Notes: generated by a model not told the origin, from the sequence alone. A DNA stretch of 64,000 nt from Temnothorax longispinosus (GCF_030848805.1 NC_092359.1:21619205-21683204), one strand, 5' to 3'. Counted from the stretch's first letter, positions 51,535-63,260 are shown. Made by a program: numbers and translations.

Positions 51535-52479
51535 AACGTAATTAAATGCATGAACACATCGAAATATAGCATTTTTTTATTTACACAAAACTAGACTGTA
51601 CTAATTTTATGTGACACTTAATTGCCGGGATTTCGAGGAAAATAATGAGTGCGATTCTGGTTGGTATTATTGCTAGGACTATTTTCGTGATACCTGTAAT
51701 CAGAAGAATGAGGTTCTGATAGGTGGAAGCAAAGTTACAGTGAAACCTGATTACAGACTCATTTTCAACAAGCGGCAGCATGAGTTCTATTATTGGTTAA
51801 CAGCACGAGAAACGAATGATTCGTGCATTCGTCGGCCGCTATTATGATGCGTAAAATAAACAAATAGGTCTTTCGCATGCATTGACGAATTTACTATAGT
51901 TCAATTTCTCTGCAGTGCCCTACTTTGTCGTACAAGCTTAACTGACTATTTTATCAATTAATACTATGACTATAAACGCAATACAACTAATTACTCTAGC
52001 TCAAGTCGCAATTAATAATCAGCTAAGCTAAAATCAAAATTAAATAGATGTTTCGTAAAATAAAAAAGATACATCCTATAAATCCCAATATTTTCACATG
52101 CATATCTTATCACACGATTTTATCAAACAACCTTAACTTTCCAATGCGATATGGTTGAGGTATTACGCGAAATGTTTATTAAATCGCAAGATTACATATC
52201 AACCAATAAAATATTTCCAGGAAATATCAAGAGGAAGCAATATTATCGGTGCTTCAGTATCTCTTCCTAATTATTAAATTTTATTAATATATTTATTAAT
52301 AAAGATCAAGTCTATTTTAATTTAGGAATACTATCTTACTTTCTTTTTTAAAAAAAGTATCTTACCTGTTTTTCATTTATCATGTTTAATATGTGAAGAG
52401 AGAATATTATATTGTTGTGAAAATTAAATTAAAAAATGGATAGGCTGAAACATGAAGTATTATGTATTATGATTTTTTG

Positions 52480-53450
52480 GCATGGAACTGCACGCTGTAA
52501 ACCAGAGGGTAGATAAATTTTGACGATCGAGGAACATTTCGGCGCGCAGGAGTATCCTAATTCGCGACTACCTGAACCGAAGCGAGTAGACGGTGATAGC
52601 TCTACGTAGGAGGGGAAGAAACTGAGATGATAAACTCCGGTAAAACACGAACGCTGTAAACTTTCTCCGATAATGGCCGACATCAAACCAATTTCGCGCC
52701 CGCGTCATTACCTGATATACCGTTGGCGACGGCGAGGGGACAGAAAAAGAGTCGAGAACGCGGCGCGCGGAGGTAAGCTCCCAGTCATCGATTCGGTGGG
52801 ATGACTTTGTAAGGGAAAATGCAATTACGACACACCGCGAGAAACCGACCAAACTTTTTGCGGTGAGAATTTTTCGATTTCTTGTCACGGTCGGACGTTC
52901 TTCGCGCTGCGAATATCGCTCTTCACATCGGGCGTTACTTGCCCGATATTTTTAATGACTTGTGTTTCTTTTTTTTCCGAGACATAATTAAGCGATTGTG
53001 ATCAAGCGGTTCTGGGAAAAGAAGAGTTCCTATATATAAATTAAATTTCGTTTTCTCGAAGGCGCAGACCGGAATACGTCACGAATGAATTGTTTGAACC
53101 TGCGTAAAGGGGCAAGGGGTTTCCTAGTATTTGTCAGGCTTACGACACGTCGAGATCGGCGCGAGTAAAATGCGAGATAAAAAGCAGGCACTCGAAGCAC
53201 CGAATTCTCAGCGTTGTATTATGATGTTCGCGCGCGCTTCGTTTCACCGCTCAGTTACAGAAGCGAATATTACGAAAATTCGCTCGTTCCTTTTTATGAC
53301 AACGGATTTATGAGCAGTGATGTCAGAATGAAGCCACGACTTCTCGGCAACATGAGTGGTAAGAATGAAGTAGGGATAGGCTGACTGATGGGCATACCGA
53401 ACCGTGATTTTATAGTTATCAATCAAGATACGGGGGAAACCGCGGTCTAG
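52480..53450. other. GC-rich island left of the inverted duplication
   Basis: CpG-rich DNA with several mid-length open frames on both strands (for example minus 52888-52568). None encodes a recognisable domain. Composition is similar to the promoter-like inverted duplication 200 bases to the right. Confidence 0.3.
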
Positions 53451-53906
53451 CACTATCACTGAAAGTGCGTAACCTTGTGTAATAAAAAGTCGGCAGAGGA
53501 TTATAAATTATAAAAATATTCTCTAGAGAGAGAATCTCTATCTATTTCCCAGCCTATCCATTTGAAGGCAATAGATTATAATACATATATTACAATATAT
53601 TAGTTCACTTGTAAAATATTACTTGTAAAATATTTTTCTATTCTTAATCTTTAATGTTTTAATTATTTCTGTAATAAATGTAAGAATAAATAATATATTG
53701 AATAAAGATATTTCATGAGGATAAGTAAAACTGTACCACTACATTATCATTTTAAATAAAAATTTTGATATAATGTCTCATAATTATTAAAAAGATTGTT
53801 CGTGATTTTTTTACAATATCTTATTTCTCATTTGCATTTACGTTTGTAATATAATTATTATAAATCCATTGCCTCGACATTGAAATATATTTAAAAAATA
53901 ACTTAC

Positions 53907-54530
53907 CGGCCGATGCGCAACGGCGGAGTTGTAACACTGCGTTGATCTGAAACACAAAAATATTTTTATATTAAAACGGTGTCCAACACAATCAATACTT
54001 CAAATAAATATATAAATATCGCGCCCGTTAAAACATCATTTCAACAGCTATCTGATTTTAAAATGTTAATGCAAAAAACAATCGCGGCCGCCGGCGTCGG
54101 CGTCGTAAGCGGCTGCATATTTCCGCATTAACTCGTTTCGCGTAATTAATCCGCGAAAAATCGTGCGAGCAATATTACGAATAAGAGAGACGCGACGTTT
54201 GCGACGTAATATCTCGCATATGTCAAAGATCGAACTCCGGCGAAATCGTACCGGAGTTAAACCTCGAACAGTATTGTACGAGTGATGATGAGTGTCATGC
54301 AATGGGCGAATCGGGGCGAATCAAGTCGCGTTCGAGAAAGTGGCGGAATTCGCGACGAAACGAAGCAAAATAATAAACGAATTATTAATTATTACTCACC
54401 TCACGGTCGCTCCGCCGTCGCCCGATGCCTTCCAGGCCTCCTTCTCCTCTACACGGTCCGCCTTCGCATCTCCGTCGGAGCACTCACTCACGAAAATATC
54501 CTTCAGGCGCGAAAATATCATCGCTAATGA
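53907..54530 (-). ncRNA. Putative spliced transcript start, left copy
   Basis: A GC-rich block ends at a GTGAGT donor (exon edge 54400; GT at 54399-54398), followed by a 450-base intron. A 40-base exon 53946-53907 follows, between TTTCAG and GTAAGT. The same pair of splice blocks occurs in the right arm. The short exon is 40 bases here and 41 there, so no reading frame is kept through it; a non-coding or 5'-leader role is more likely than coding. No downstream exon was identified. Confidence 0.35.
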
Positions 54531-54589
54531 TCGCGCAACACTTTGCACGGCACTCCCGGTATTTAATCTCGCGACGCAACGCGTACTTA

Positions 54590-54710
54590 GGCTGCGGTCC
54601 ACTTGACGCTACAAATTCTTTGGAGCGTCCTTCTTCTCCTTCTTTCTTCATTGAAAGAAAAGAGAAGAGGAATGCTTCGGAGCATTTGTAGCGTCAAGTG
54701 GACCGCAGCC
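54590..54710. mobile_element. PIF/Harbinger-like MITE, TTA duplication, empty site in paralogous arm
   Basis: Terminal inverted repeats GGCTGCGGTCCACTTGACGC are nearly perfect over about 28 bp and flanked by TTA on both sides (54587-54589 and 54711-54713). The homologous position in the right arm (about 57218-57225, TAATTAGGTACGCG) lacks the insertion. The 3-bp TTA/TAA target and GG ends fit PIF/Harbinger-derived elements. Confidence 0.75.
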
Positions 54711-55351
54711 TTAGTTATACGGCGATAGAAGAATTACGGCAGAGCAGCTATGAATGAAACTACGATCCGCTTGACGCCCGTCGGCCCACGATGTCCCGCA
54801 GGTGGACGCTAACATGGCGGAGATAATTTCTTAAATTGCGCGGCCAACTTCACTCGTCACTCTCGTCCGGAGCAAACGTCGCGTCGCGAGGAGTCTGCTT
54901 AACACACTTTTCGCACTTTGAACGACGAATGTAATGTCGAGATCTTTACTGATCATCTCGACGTATGAACTTGTGTCCGCATCCTCCCACGATCGCCAAA
55001 TATCGAAACATGATTGCATACGAGGTTAAACGTACGGCGTTGAGAGTTGAGAGACTGTGCTCGCTAATTAAACACACGGCGTCACTCGATTTAGGGCTCG
55101 TTCGTATCTTATACCCGTGCCGTGTTCCGAAATCGACGACAACTTTATCCCGAAGCCGCGCGACGCGCGACACAACCTTCGAAAAAAAGGAGATTATCGC
55201 GACGTAGACGAAACACCTGCGAGACTCAAGCATAGTTTCTAAGATTTTAATAGAGAGCCGCAAGTAAGAGAGAGACGCCAATAGGATCGCGTGACAGCGA
55301 CTCGAATCGATGCAAGCCAATCAGAAGATTCGCTTATGGGAGCTACATTAT

Positions 55352-55459
55352 GGCTGCATCGCGATATTCACTGTCAGCAACTTTTAGTACGAAAATCTAT
55401 AGTACACGTGACGTAAAATATAGATTTGCAGTACTGACAGTGAATATCGGAATGCAGCC
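55352..55459. mobile_element. 108-bp MITE, TAT duplication
   Basis: The ends read GGCTGCATCGCGATATTCAC and, inward from the right, GGCTGCATTCCGATATTCAC. Both arms continue with TGTCAG. Both sides are flanked by TAT (55349-55351 and 55460-55462). It shares GGCTGC ends with the MITE at 54590 and may be mobilised by the same kind of transposase. Confidence 0.65.
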
Positions 55460-55503
55460 TATACCAGCATACTTGAGGCTCTACTAAAATTTTAAAAGCA
55501 ATG

Positions 55504-56085
55504 CTCGAGCCTCGAGCCTCGAGCCTCGCACGTGTTGTTTACGTCGCGGTCATTTGATCATCTCTTTTTTTTTGGAAAGCACGCCGCGGCGCTGATGCGC
55601 GACGGCGAGCCTTCCTTATGTTTACAAATTCGGTAGTAATTTAGTTCTATCGAGTGACAGGGAGCGAAGGGAGATGAAATAATTTATTGCCCTGCGATCC
55701 GATGGCGTTTTTTATACTCATTGTCAATTCTTTGAAATCCGTCGCGTTCGGGATACCGCGCTTATTTTTTGCAACGTTCATCGCTTGAAAACGATTCGTT
55801 TATCCTTATAAAGATTAGAATCTCGAAAGTCGTGCTCGAGACTCGCACGTGTTTCGAGCGACTACTTTCTTTTTTTCGGAAGGCACGCCGAGCGGCGCCG
55901 ATGGCGAGCCTTCCCTGTGTTTCCAAATTCGATAATAATTTAGTTTTATCGAAGCGAGATAAGAAAATTTATTGCCCGGCGTTTTTTACATTCAATTTCT
56001 TGAAATCCGTCGCGTTCGGCATGTACCGCGCTTGTTTTTATAGTTTTGCATTCGTCGCCTGCTCGAAGCGATTAGTTTTTTTGGT
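55504..56085. repeat. Diverged direct duplication with 7-bp CTCGAGC repeat
   Basis: Three tandem CTCGAGC units (55504-55524) precede a block at about 55525-55805 that is repeated, diverged, at about 55835-56085. Shared landmarks are CTCGCACGTGTT, GGCGAGCCTTCC, AATTTAGTTYTATCGA, TTTATTGCCC and GAAATCCGTCGCGTTCGG. No coding frame is shared. Confidence 0.7.
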
Positions 56086-56095
56086 TTCATCATTA

Positions 56096-56285
56096 AGCCG
56101 GCGCTAGACTATACGCGATTCGTGGTTCGTGATTTGCGATTCGCCATTCGCGCAGATTCGCCAGCGGAGCGGTTTTTCGACAAAATCAAAGAGATAAAAT
56201 TCATCTTATTGATTTTGTCAAAAAACCGCTCTGCTAGCGAATCGCGAATCACGAACCACGAATCGCGCATAGTCTAGCGCCAGCT
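56096..56285. mobile_element. 190-bp palindromic MITE, TTA duplication
   Basis: The arms read AGCCGGCGCTAGACTATACG and, inward from the right, AGCTGGCGCTAGACTATGCG. They continue through ATTCGTGGTTCGTGATT to a central GATTTTGT palindrome, flanked by TTA on both sides. Confidence 0.7.
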
Positions 56286-56297
56286 TTATGCCTTTTA

Positions 56298-56389
56298 GGG
56301 CCCGGACACATAGAAACACTTAAGCAGTAAGCAAATCAGCCAATCACAGTCAAGAACTCAAGATATTGAGTTTTTCTATGTGCCCGGGG
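56298..56389. mobile_element. Short MITE or MITE remnant
   Basis: Ends GGGCCCGGACACATAGAAA and, inward from the right, CCCCGGGCACATAGAAAAA flank a 55-bp interior. TTTTA borders both sides. Confidence 0.5.
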
Positions 56390-56732
56390 TTTTACTTTCT
56401 GTCATGTTTTTGAAAAATGACTACGGGAAAAGAAACATCACATGTAAAGTATGCGGTATCTCCAAATGCGTTCGAATATGGCATATGGCGAACGCGAATT
56501 CAATTCAGAGCGTCTCGGATCGTAGCGCGGAGCAATACATGTATCGTCGGACTCTGGCGGTTGAGATTACGAAACTGTGGTATATCTAGTGTTTATTTAA
56601 TACATGCATGTGCTTCGCGGAATTTATATGGATGCCGAGTGTCGAGGTATGTCGCATTCGGTAATAGTGCCTTTTAATTACATATTCTTTCGGATAATCG
56701 ATCTCGCTTCTCTCAATCGTCAACTTTAAGCC

Positions 56733-56769
56733 CCTTGCACAATAGGCGCTATCGCCTATTGTGCAAAGG
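56733..56769. repeat. Perfect-stem hairpin at the inner edge of the right arm
   Basis: CCTTGCACAATAGGCG and its reverse complement (one extra A) are separated by 4 bases. The structure marks the point where homology with the left arm begins. Confidence 0.7.
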
Positions 56770-58275
56770 ACTTTACTCGCGTCGCGTCGGAATAAAAGTT
56801 GCCGTCGATTTCGGAACACGGTACGGGGAGGTAAAAGACATACGAACGAGTCCTAAATCGATTGACGCCGCGTGTTTAATTAGCGTGCACAGTCTCTTAA
56901 CGCCGTACGTTTAATCTCGTGTATGTAATCGTGTTTCGATATTTGGCGATCGTGGGAGGATGGACACATGTTCATAGTGTTCATACATCGATGATCAGTA
57001 AAGATCTCGACATTACATTCGTGTCGTTCAAAGTGCAAAAAGTGTGTAGCGTCCTCACGTCGCGTCGCGTCGGTTGCTCCTAGCGAGTGAAGTTGGCCGC
57101 GCGATTTACGAAATTTCGCCATGTACGTTAGACTCGCTCGTCTACCTGCAGGGCATCACGGGCAGACGCGCGTCGTCGGCGAGCTTCTCCGACGTAATTC
57201 TTCCGTCGCCGTGTAATTAGGTACGCGCCGCGTCGCGAGATTAATACCGGGAGTGCCGTGTAAAGTGTCGCGCGATCATAAGCGACGTATTTTCGCGCGT
57301 GAGCGATATTCTTTCGTGAGTGAGTGCGCTGACGGAGATGCGGTCCAACGTAGGAGGATCGAGGAGAGGAGGAGGGGGCCTGGGAGGCATCGGGCGACGG
57401 CGGAGCGACCGTGGGGTGAGTAATCGTTATTGTTATTGGTTTTATTATTTTCCTGTCCTGATGTCAGTCCTGTGGCGGATTCCGCCACTTTCGAGGTTTA
57501 TCTCCGGCGCGATTTTGTAATTTCGGCCGGAGTTCGATCTCCGGCATATATGTGATGAAAAGATATTACGTCGCGAACGTCATTTCTCTCTACCATTCTA
57601 CAATACGTCGCAAACGCTTCTCCGTTCTCCATCGCCAGTCGCGAACGACGATAACTGCTAATTGATCAGTATTATTTCCCGTTTGCGCTTGTCAGTTGTG
57701 ATTGTCAACAGAGAGTTGGCGAACTTTTAATTTTCTAGCGACAGCAACCAACAACCGGCAACCAAAAATAGCACTTTTTAAAGCAATTGCCATCCTTCGC
57801 GACGGCGGCGACAATGCATTTGCGACGTATTGTAGAATGACGAATGACCCTTTTATTATTATCTATTTCTCGCGTTTTTGAAATTTAACGGGCGCGATAA
57901 TTATTTACTTAAAGTAATTAATACTTCAAGTATCGATTATCTTGGACGCAGTTTTAAAATGTAAAAATATTTATACGTTACAGGATCAACGCAGTGTTAT
58001 AACTCCGCTGTTGCGCACCGGCCGGTGAGTTGTTTTTTATTTCAACGTCGAGGTTATATTATAAACGTAAATAAAAGATATGTGATATGGCAAATAAGAT
58101 ATTATAAAAGTATTATAAACAGTCTTTCTCTCTAACAATTATTAGATATCATATCAAAATTTTTATTTAAAATTATAATTAATGTAAAGGTAAAGTTTTT
58201 TGTATTACTTACTCTTATGAGATATCTTTATTGAATATATTATTTATTCCTACACGGTTATTACAGAAAGTAATA
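56770..58275 (+). repeat. Right arm of the 1.5-kb head-to-head inverted duplication
   Basis: Reverse complement of 53660-55170, with many substitutions and small indels, so the duplication is not recent. A short perfect-stem hairpin (56733-56769) sits at its inner border. The GC-rich inner two thirds look like a promoter, and the outer third is AT-rich. Confidence 0.85.
57230..58024 (+). ncRNA. Putative spliced transcript start, right copy
   Basis: A GC-rich block with ATG 57337 (19 codons, Gly/Arg-rich) ends before GTGAGT at 57416. After a 570-base intron, an exon 57984-58024 lies between TTACAG and GTGAGT. It is the paralogue of the left-arm transcript start and points away from it. The corresponding ATG in the left copy meets a stop after five codons, which argues against a conserved protein. 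The next exon is not found in the window. Confidence 0.35.
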
Positions 58276-61200
58276 GGACTGACACGAGTAATAGGACTGA
58301 GTATATATTACAGAAAAAATTATTCTCAATGCTCAACAAAGTATTACTCACACACGTTCTTATTTATCTCGTGAATTTTTAACTGTTTTATCTTCTGATT
58401 ACATATTTATACATATATTTATAAAAACGATTAATTTTTACCGACCTGCAGTTTAATACATGATTATCAAGAACTGTTATTTTTTATTTGAATTTAAAAT
58501 TTACTAAAAAAATATGCAAAATATAATAAATAAATAAAAAACAAGGAGCATTATATAATCTTTCATGTATATATAACAAAAAATTTTTAGACAAATTATA
58601 ATAATTTTTAAAATGTAATAATAAATTTTTACGCAGTTACATTTACAAATTTTTGGGAACTTTTTATTTTCAAAATTTTCAAGAGAGAGTAATTAGTCTT
58701 CTGATATGGGAATTTAAACGCATTTGTAATTTTGCTACATTTGTGACAACATAAAGACATGTAATTCACATCGATGATGAAAACCCAGCAATTAGACGTG
58801 TAACATGTATATTGGGACATATCTTGTAGCTTGAATAAATACTGAGTTTCGTCATAAAAGATGCGTGCGGAAGATTGGCGTCAATTCGCCACGATTACTA
58901 TGTATTAGCGAAAACGTTTGTCACAATGTAATAGGTGTCATTGGTGAAACAACATCTACATATTGTAAGAATGGAGAGTCGAGCATTTTGCATTGAAAGA
59001 CATCCTTAATTATGTAAGTGAGGTTTGAGTCAAGTCAGTTCGTCGATTGGAAAAGAAGTCATCAGTCGATTGAAAGGAAAGCTCACTGTGCATTCTCGTC
59101 TTGCATACATTTGAATAAACTCATTTCAAAGAACCGATTATTCTTATTTGAATCGGCAATAAACAGCACTTTTACGTCGCCTGTCTTTGGAGATAATCTT
59201 AAGATAATCTTCGATCTCCACAAAATAATCATTTATGTTATTATAGAGCGTTACTATGAAATCACAAAACTGTACTGAAGTTTGAATAGAGTTTAATTTC
59301 TTTTGCATATTAATCAAAATTACTCGAATGCAAATTACAAAATGCACACTCTATATAAATTACATTATTATAAAAGATATAACTTTGTTATTATACAAAT
59401 TTGCTAATTTATTTTTTTGATACTTATTATATAAGCAAATGTGCACCAAATATTAATTTATTGAGTCACTTCTGGTTGTTCGTTGCAAATTGAGCCAGCT
59501 GTGGTATATGTGAATTGCCGGATGTGCGGACGATTTAGCACGAGATCAGGTGTGACAAACCAGTTGGTGCTGATAAATTGTATGGATCGACACTTACTAG
59601 ATTTTCCAATATTGTTGCCAATATTGTTTCCTATGGGTATTAGCCCTTAATTTATGAAGTGAACATTGGAATACTGGAATACTCATTAGAAAGTCTCATA
59701 TCTTGCGTATTATGCTTGCATTGAACGCTTTGTATTGCTCATGTAACTAGTATGAATCATTTTACTTTATAAATTTACATTTTATTAATTCTTATATATT
59801 TATTTTAAATACAAATAAAGTTCAGCATTTGGAAGGAAATTAAATTAAAAAATAATGATAAAATTAACTTGCACAAAAGAATAAAAATAAAAAGGAATAT
59901 CATTCAAATAAAGTCTATGATGGTAGATGGTCTATAATAATTTCTTTACGTCCCATACAGCACACTTGTCCAAAAGCGGGAAGACGTCTAAGAAGACGTC
60001 TTTTAGACATCTTTTAGACGTCTTACTAAAAAGATGGCTAAAAGACGTCTTATATTCCGATTTTGGACATGGTGCTGTCTGGGGTAATTCGTGAATGGAA
60101 AGTACACATTTGCTGTAATATGGGAGAAGCATAAACCTAAAAAGTTTAATTTGTTTCAATTAAATCTAAAACATTAAAAGTTTCAAAATGTTCTTTTAAA
60201 CACGCTGCGTTCTTGATATTTATTGACGTTTACGTAATAAAGAAAGTACATTTTTATTTCTAACGCAGTAGTTAAAGCTAGTAAAAAAAACTTTTATCCA
60301 AAATATCCATAGTTTAGAGATGTCATTGGAAGAGCGTTTTATTCGTTGATTTCTCTCAACGTATCTCACTACGATGACCTCGAGCGAAAGAAAGAAGAAA
60401 GTCTTACCTGGCAATACGAGATGTTGCCGCACCTGCGCGCATTCCAGTTGACGTGACCCTAAAACTCAATGCCCGTCGAGCGTTCACCTTGACCATGGAT
60501 CCTGCTGTAACTGATAGCTTCCCTTTTATGGTTAACTACTCGTTACATGAAATAAACTATTAGATTAATATCACGCGCGTGATCTGAAATAAGAAAGACA
60601 TTGCAATTCTTGCGTTTTTGTACACTTATTCTTACGTGCAAAAATGCATTTCTTGAAAGCATTTCGTAAAGCAATCTAGAATTGTCTTATCAAAAATATT
60701 CCAAAGAATTATTTAATACAACGCGTAATAAAATCTATTTAATTATGAAATTAAACTATTCATGCATATATTTTATTAGAATTTTCTTTAAAAGTTTCTC
60801 TATGCATTATATAATTTGATAAATATACGTTAAGGAAGAAGCGGATAATGTATGAAACTATAACTTCAGTAATGTAAGTTTGATAGTTTAATCAGATTAG
60901 AAAATTCTCTCTGAGTGCGCACACATTATTTATGATATAAACGTCAACGGAGCGCATACGTAAGAGATGAGATTAAAGATAAAACTAACACTTCCAATTT
61001 CTTCTGATATTATCGACGTAAATTAAGGTTTTCTGAAAGATTGGATATATTGGATATATTGTCGAAGACGGAATATCCGTTGATTTAACTGCAAAAAAAT
61101 GACCTATTCTATCTAAAATATCTCACAAAACAAAAGATTTTAATAATTAGAAATAAAGGTATGCAACAAAATCACTTTATAGTATTTTGTATGTGTATAA

Positions 61201-63260
61201 ATGTCAAATTTATAAATCCAGCGTAACCAATTTCACTTTGTAATTAAATTTCAGAAATTGTGTTGTAAACTAATATAACTAATATATTAGTTATAAATGT
61301 GAAACGTATATTAAAGTACTTAAAGTTATAAAAGGAAAACTTAATATATTTTATAAAATAAAACATATTATAAACAGCAATATAATATCGTTCTAAATCA
61401 ATTATTAACACTACATTATATCAAGAAATATTGACAATATGTATATGTGATAACATATTATTAATATTGTACTATATGCATTTGGTATAAATTGATATTA
61501 AAATATTAATGTGTATAAAGCAGTGTAACAAAATAAATTTTCACTATTTAATTAATATACAATAAATATGTCCAAATAAAAAAATATGTTCGAAAATGCT
61601 AGAATAAATCTCTATGATGACAATACACCAGTGATCGTTTTAACAATGCGGTGGAAACTCGACCCGCAGAAATCGGTGAATAAAGAGGGGTTGGAAAAAA
61701 TTCCGATGGACGGTGTCGTTGGACAATTAATTCCAACGCGTACCGCAACTAGTTACCTTTACTGTTCCTCTATACCACACAGACTTTTGGACGAAACAAT
61801 TTTGTTTGCCGGCCTCTCGTTATTTCGAGGTTTTTGCGGCAGCAACAGAGTCAGCGATAGATGGTATTGTCGACAGACAAGCAAAGCCAGACCGTGAGGG
61901 GCGGCACTTTTCCGCTGAATTATTGATGACGACATAATGGATCTCAATAGGGGCGCGCGTATGTGTATATATGTATACGTATACATGTATATGTTAGTGT
62001 GCATCCGTTATGCGCAGGTATGTAAACTGCCGCTTCCCGTCTTTTTACATCGAAAGAAAATCTTGAGCATGATTAAAAGCTTAAAGATGTCCTAACGATG
62101 TTCTGCGTAAAACGTTACGTAAAAGTAAAATATATATATATAGCTATTTGATCTTTTCTTATTTCTTGAAATGTGTTTATTTTATCGAATTAATACATCT
62201 TTAGTGCTTGAAGCTTGAAGAAAACAAAAATAACTTTTCTTCATGACAAACTTTTAGAAGTTGTTTCCTAAAATGTCAAATACAATTATAATTATTTAGA
62301 AATTATAAGGAGACTAACTAGAGAGAGAGAGTTTAACATCAAATGACATTTACTATAAATAACAAGAAAAATATAAAAATGCAACTATAATTTCATTAAT
62401 TTTATCTTATTACCGACAAACTCTTCTTGTTTTTGAGCACGTAATCATTAAATAGCTGTTTTTCTTCGTTAATTAATTCCACGTAGATATAAGCAATAAT
62501 TATGAGTTTTAGTGAAACAGGCTTTATACAGAAAAGAGCAACTTGTTCTCTTGTATCGTATTAAAATTGCTACACGTTCCGATTACATTGCGATAATTAA
62601 TCAGTATGATTGAAGATTACATCCATCTACAATTATTGCATCGCGTTACGTAAGATTTCTTACGTGCACACATGCGATGTAGCACTCTTGATGGACATCC
62701 TTCAAATCTCAATGAGTATGTATTACTGATTCTTGATCAATCTTTGAACTAAGAGCCGGCAAGTATCCTAAAAAGAATAAATATTATAATGAATCTCAAG
62801 TGCGTATACATATCTGTCAGCGCTCAGTTATTGGCCAATAGTTTTGAACCTGCCGAAACAAATGTCCTTCACAGTCATAAAATACACAGACAGCTTACCA
62901 TAAGTTTCACTTGCATTTTTATGCAAACCATAGTCTTACTGCACTTTTTCAGTCTCGGCCAGACGAGCGGACACGCGATAATTTACGTCCTCCTCTTACG
63001 TTCGGTTCTTATTGTCGAGTATAGGGTGAAGTGTCCGATTGACCAATTCTTCCGAACTGCTTTGTATATGCTGCGGAAGGATTTACAACCGGTTTCACGC
63101 GACGGACGCGTTGTAGTCGCCGGGGACTGGGGGATACACGTGCGACGGCGCATCTTCGGCGAGGCAAGGCTAGCCTACTTTCTCTACAAAGAGAATTTTT
63201 AAACGACGTATGAGGAGGGCTGTCTCTTCTCGCGCTCTTCCCCACATCATCTCTCTGTGT
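58276..63260. other. AT-rich region between the inverted duplication and the terminal promoter
   Basis: Mostly AT-rich DNA without a supported gene. A GC-richer patch at 61586-61920 holds a 103-codon ATG frame, and 62789-63202 holds a 137-codon frame just upstream of the terminal promoter. Neither shows a domain or splice partner I recognise. One MITE lies at 59952-60084. Confidence 0.5.
59952..60084. mobile_element. MITE with internal AGACGTCT repeats
   Basis: The left end CCCATACAGCACACTTGTCC and the right end, read inward, CCCCAGACAGCACCATGTCC are inverted repeats. The interior is a run of palindromic AGACGTCT and AAAAGACGTC units in both orientations. Confidence 0.6.

Larger units (their letters stand above)
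27368..53659. other. Long non-coding stretch, probably Rox8 intron 2
   Basis: The 26 kb after Rox8 exon 2 are mostly AT-rich with stops in all frames. GC/CpG-rich islands stand out at about 27570-27800, 33060-33540, 35090-35400, 38290-39080, 45140-45640, 47990-48530 and 52480-53450. Open frames inside them (for example 45300-45779 and 47900-48352) are explained by composition and simple repeats and show no known domain. If the intron reading is right, these islands are candidate enhancers, intronic promoters or non-coding exons. No tRNA, known microRNA or transposase was found by eye. Confidence 0.45.
53660..55170 (-). repeat. Left arm of a 1.5-kb head-to-head inverted duplication
   Basis: Read on the minus strand, this arm matches 56770-58275 over its whole length. 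Landmarks shared in order are GATTTCGGAACACGG, GTTTCGATATTTGGCGATCG, AAGATCTCGACATTACATTC, AAGTTGGCCGCGCRATTT, GGCATCGGGCGACGGCGG and CGCAGTGTTA with the splice-like CGGCCGGTRAGT, then TATCAAAATTTTTATTTAAAA. The arm contains a MITE (54590-54710) that the other arm lacks. Confidence 0.85.

Noticed and set aside
54946..55320. 124-codon minus-strand frame ending MFRYLAIVGGCGHKFIRRDDQ
   Set aside because: The paralogous right arm keeps frame for only about 30 codons before a 7-base length difference and an early stop, so the frame as a whole is not conserved.
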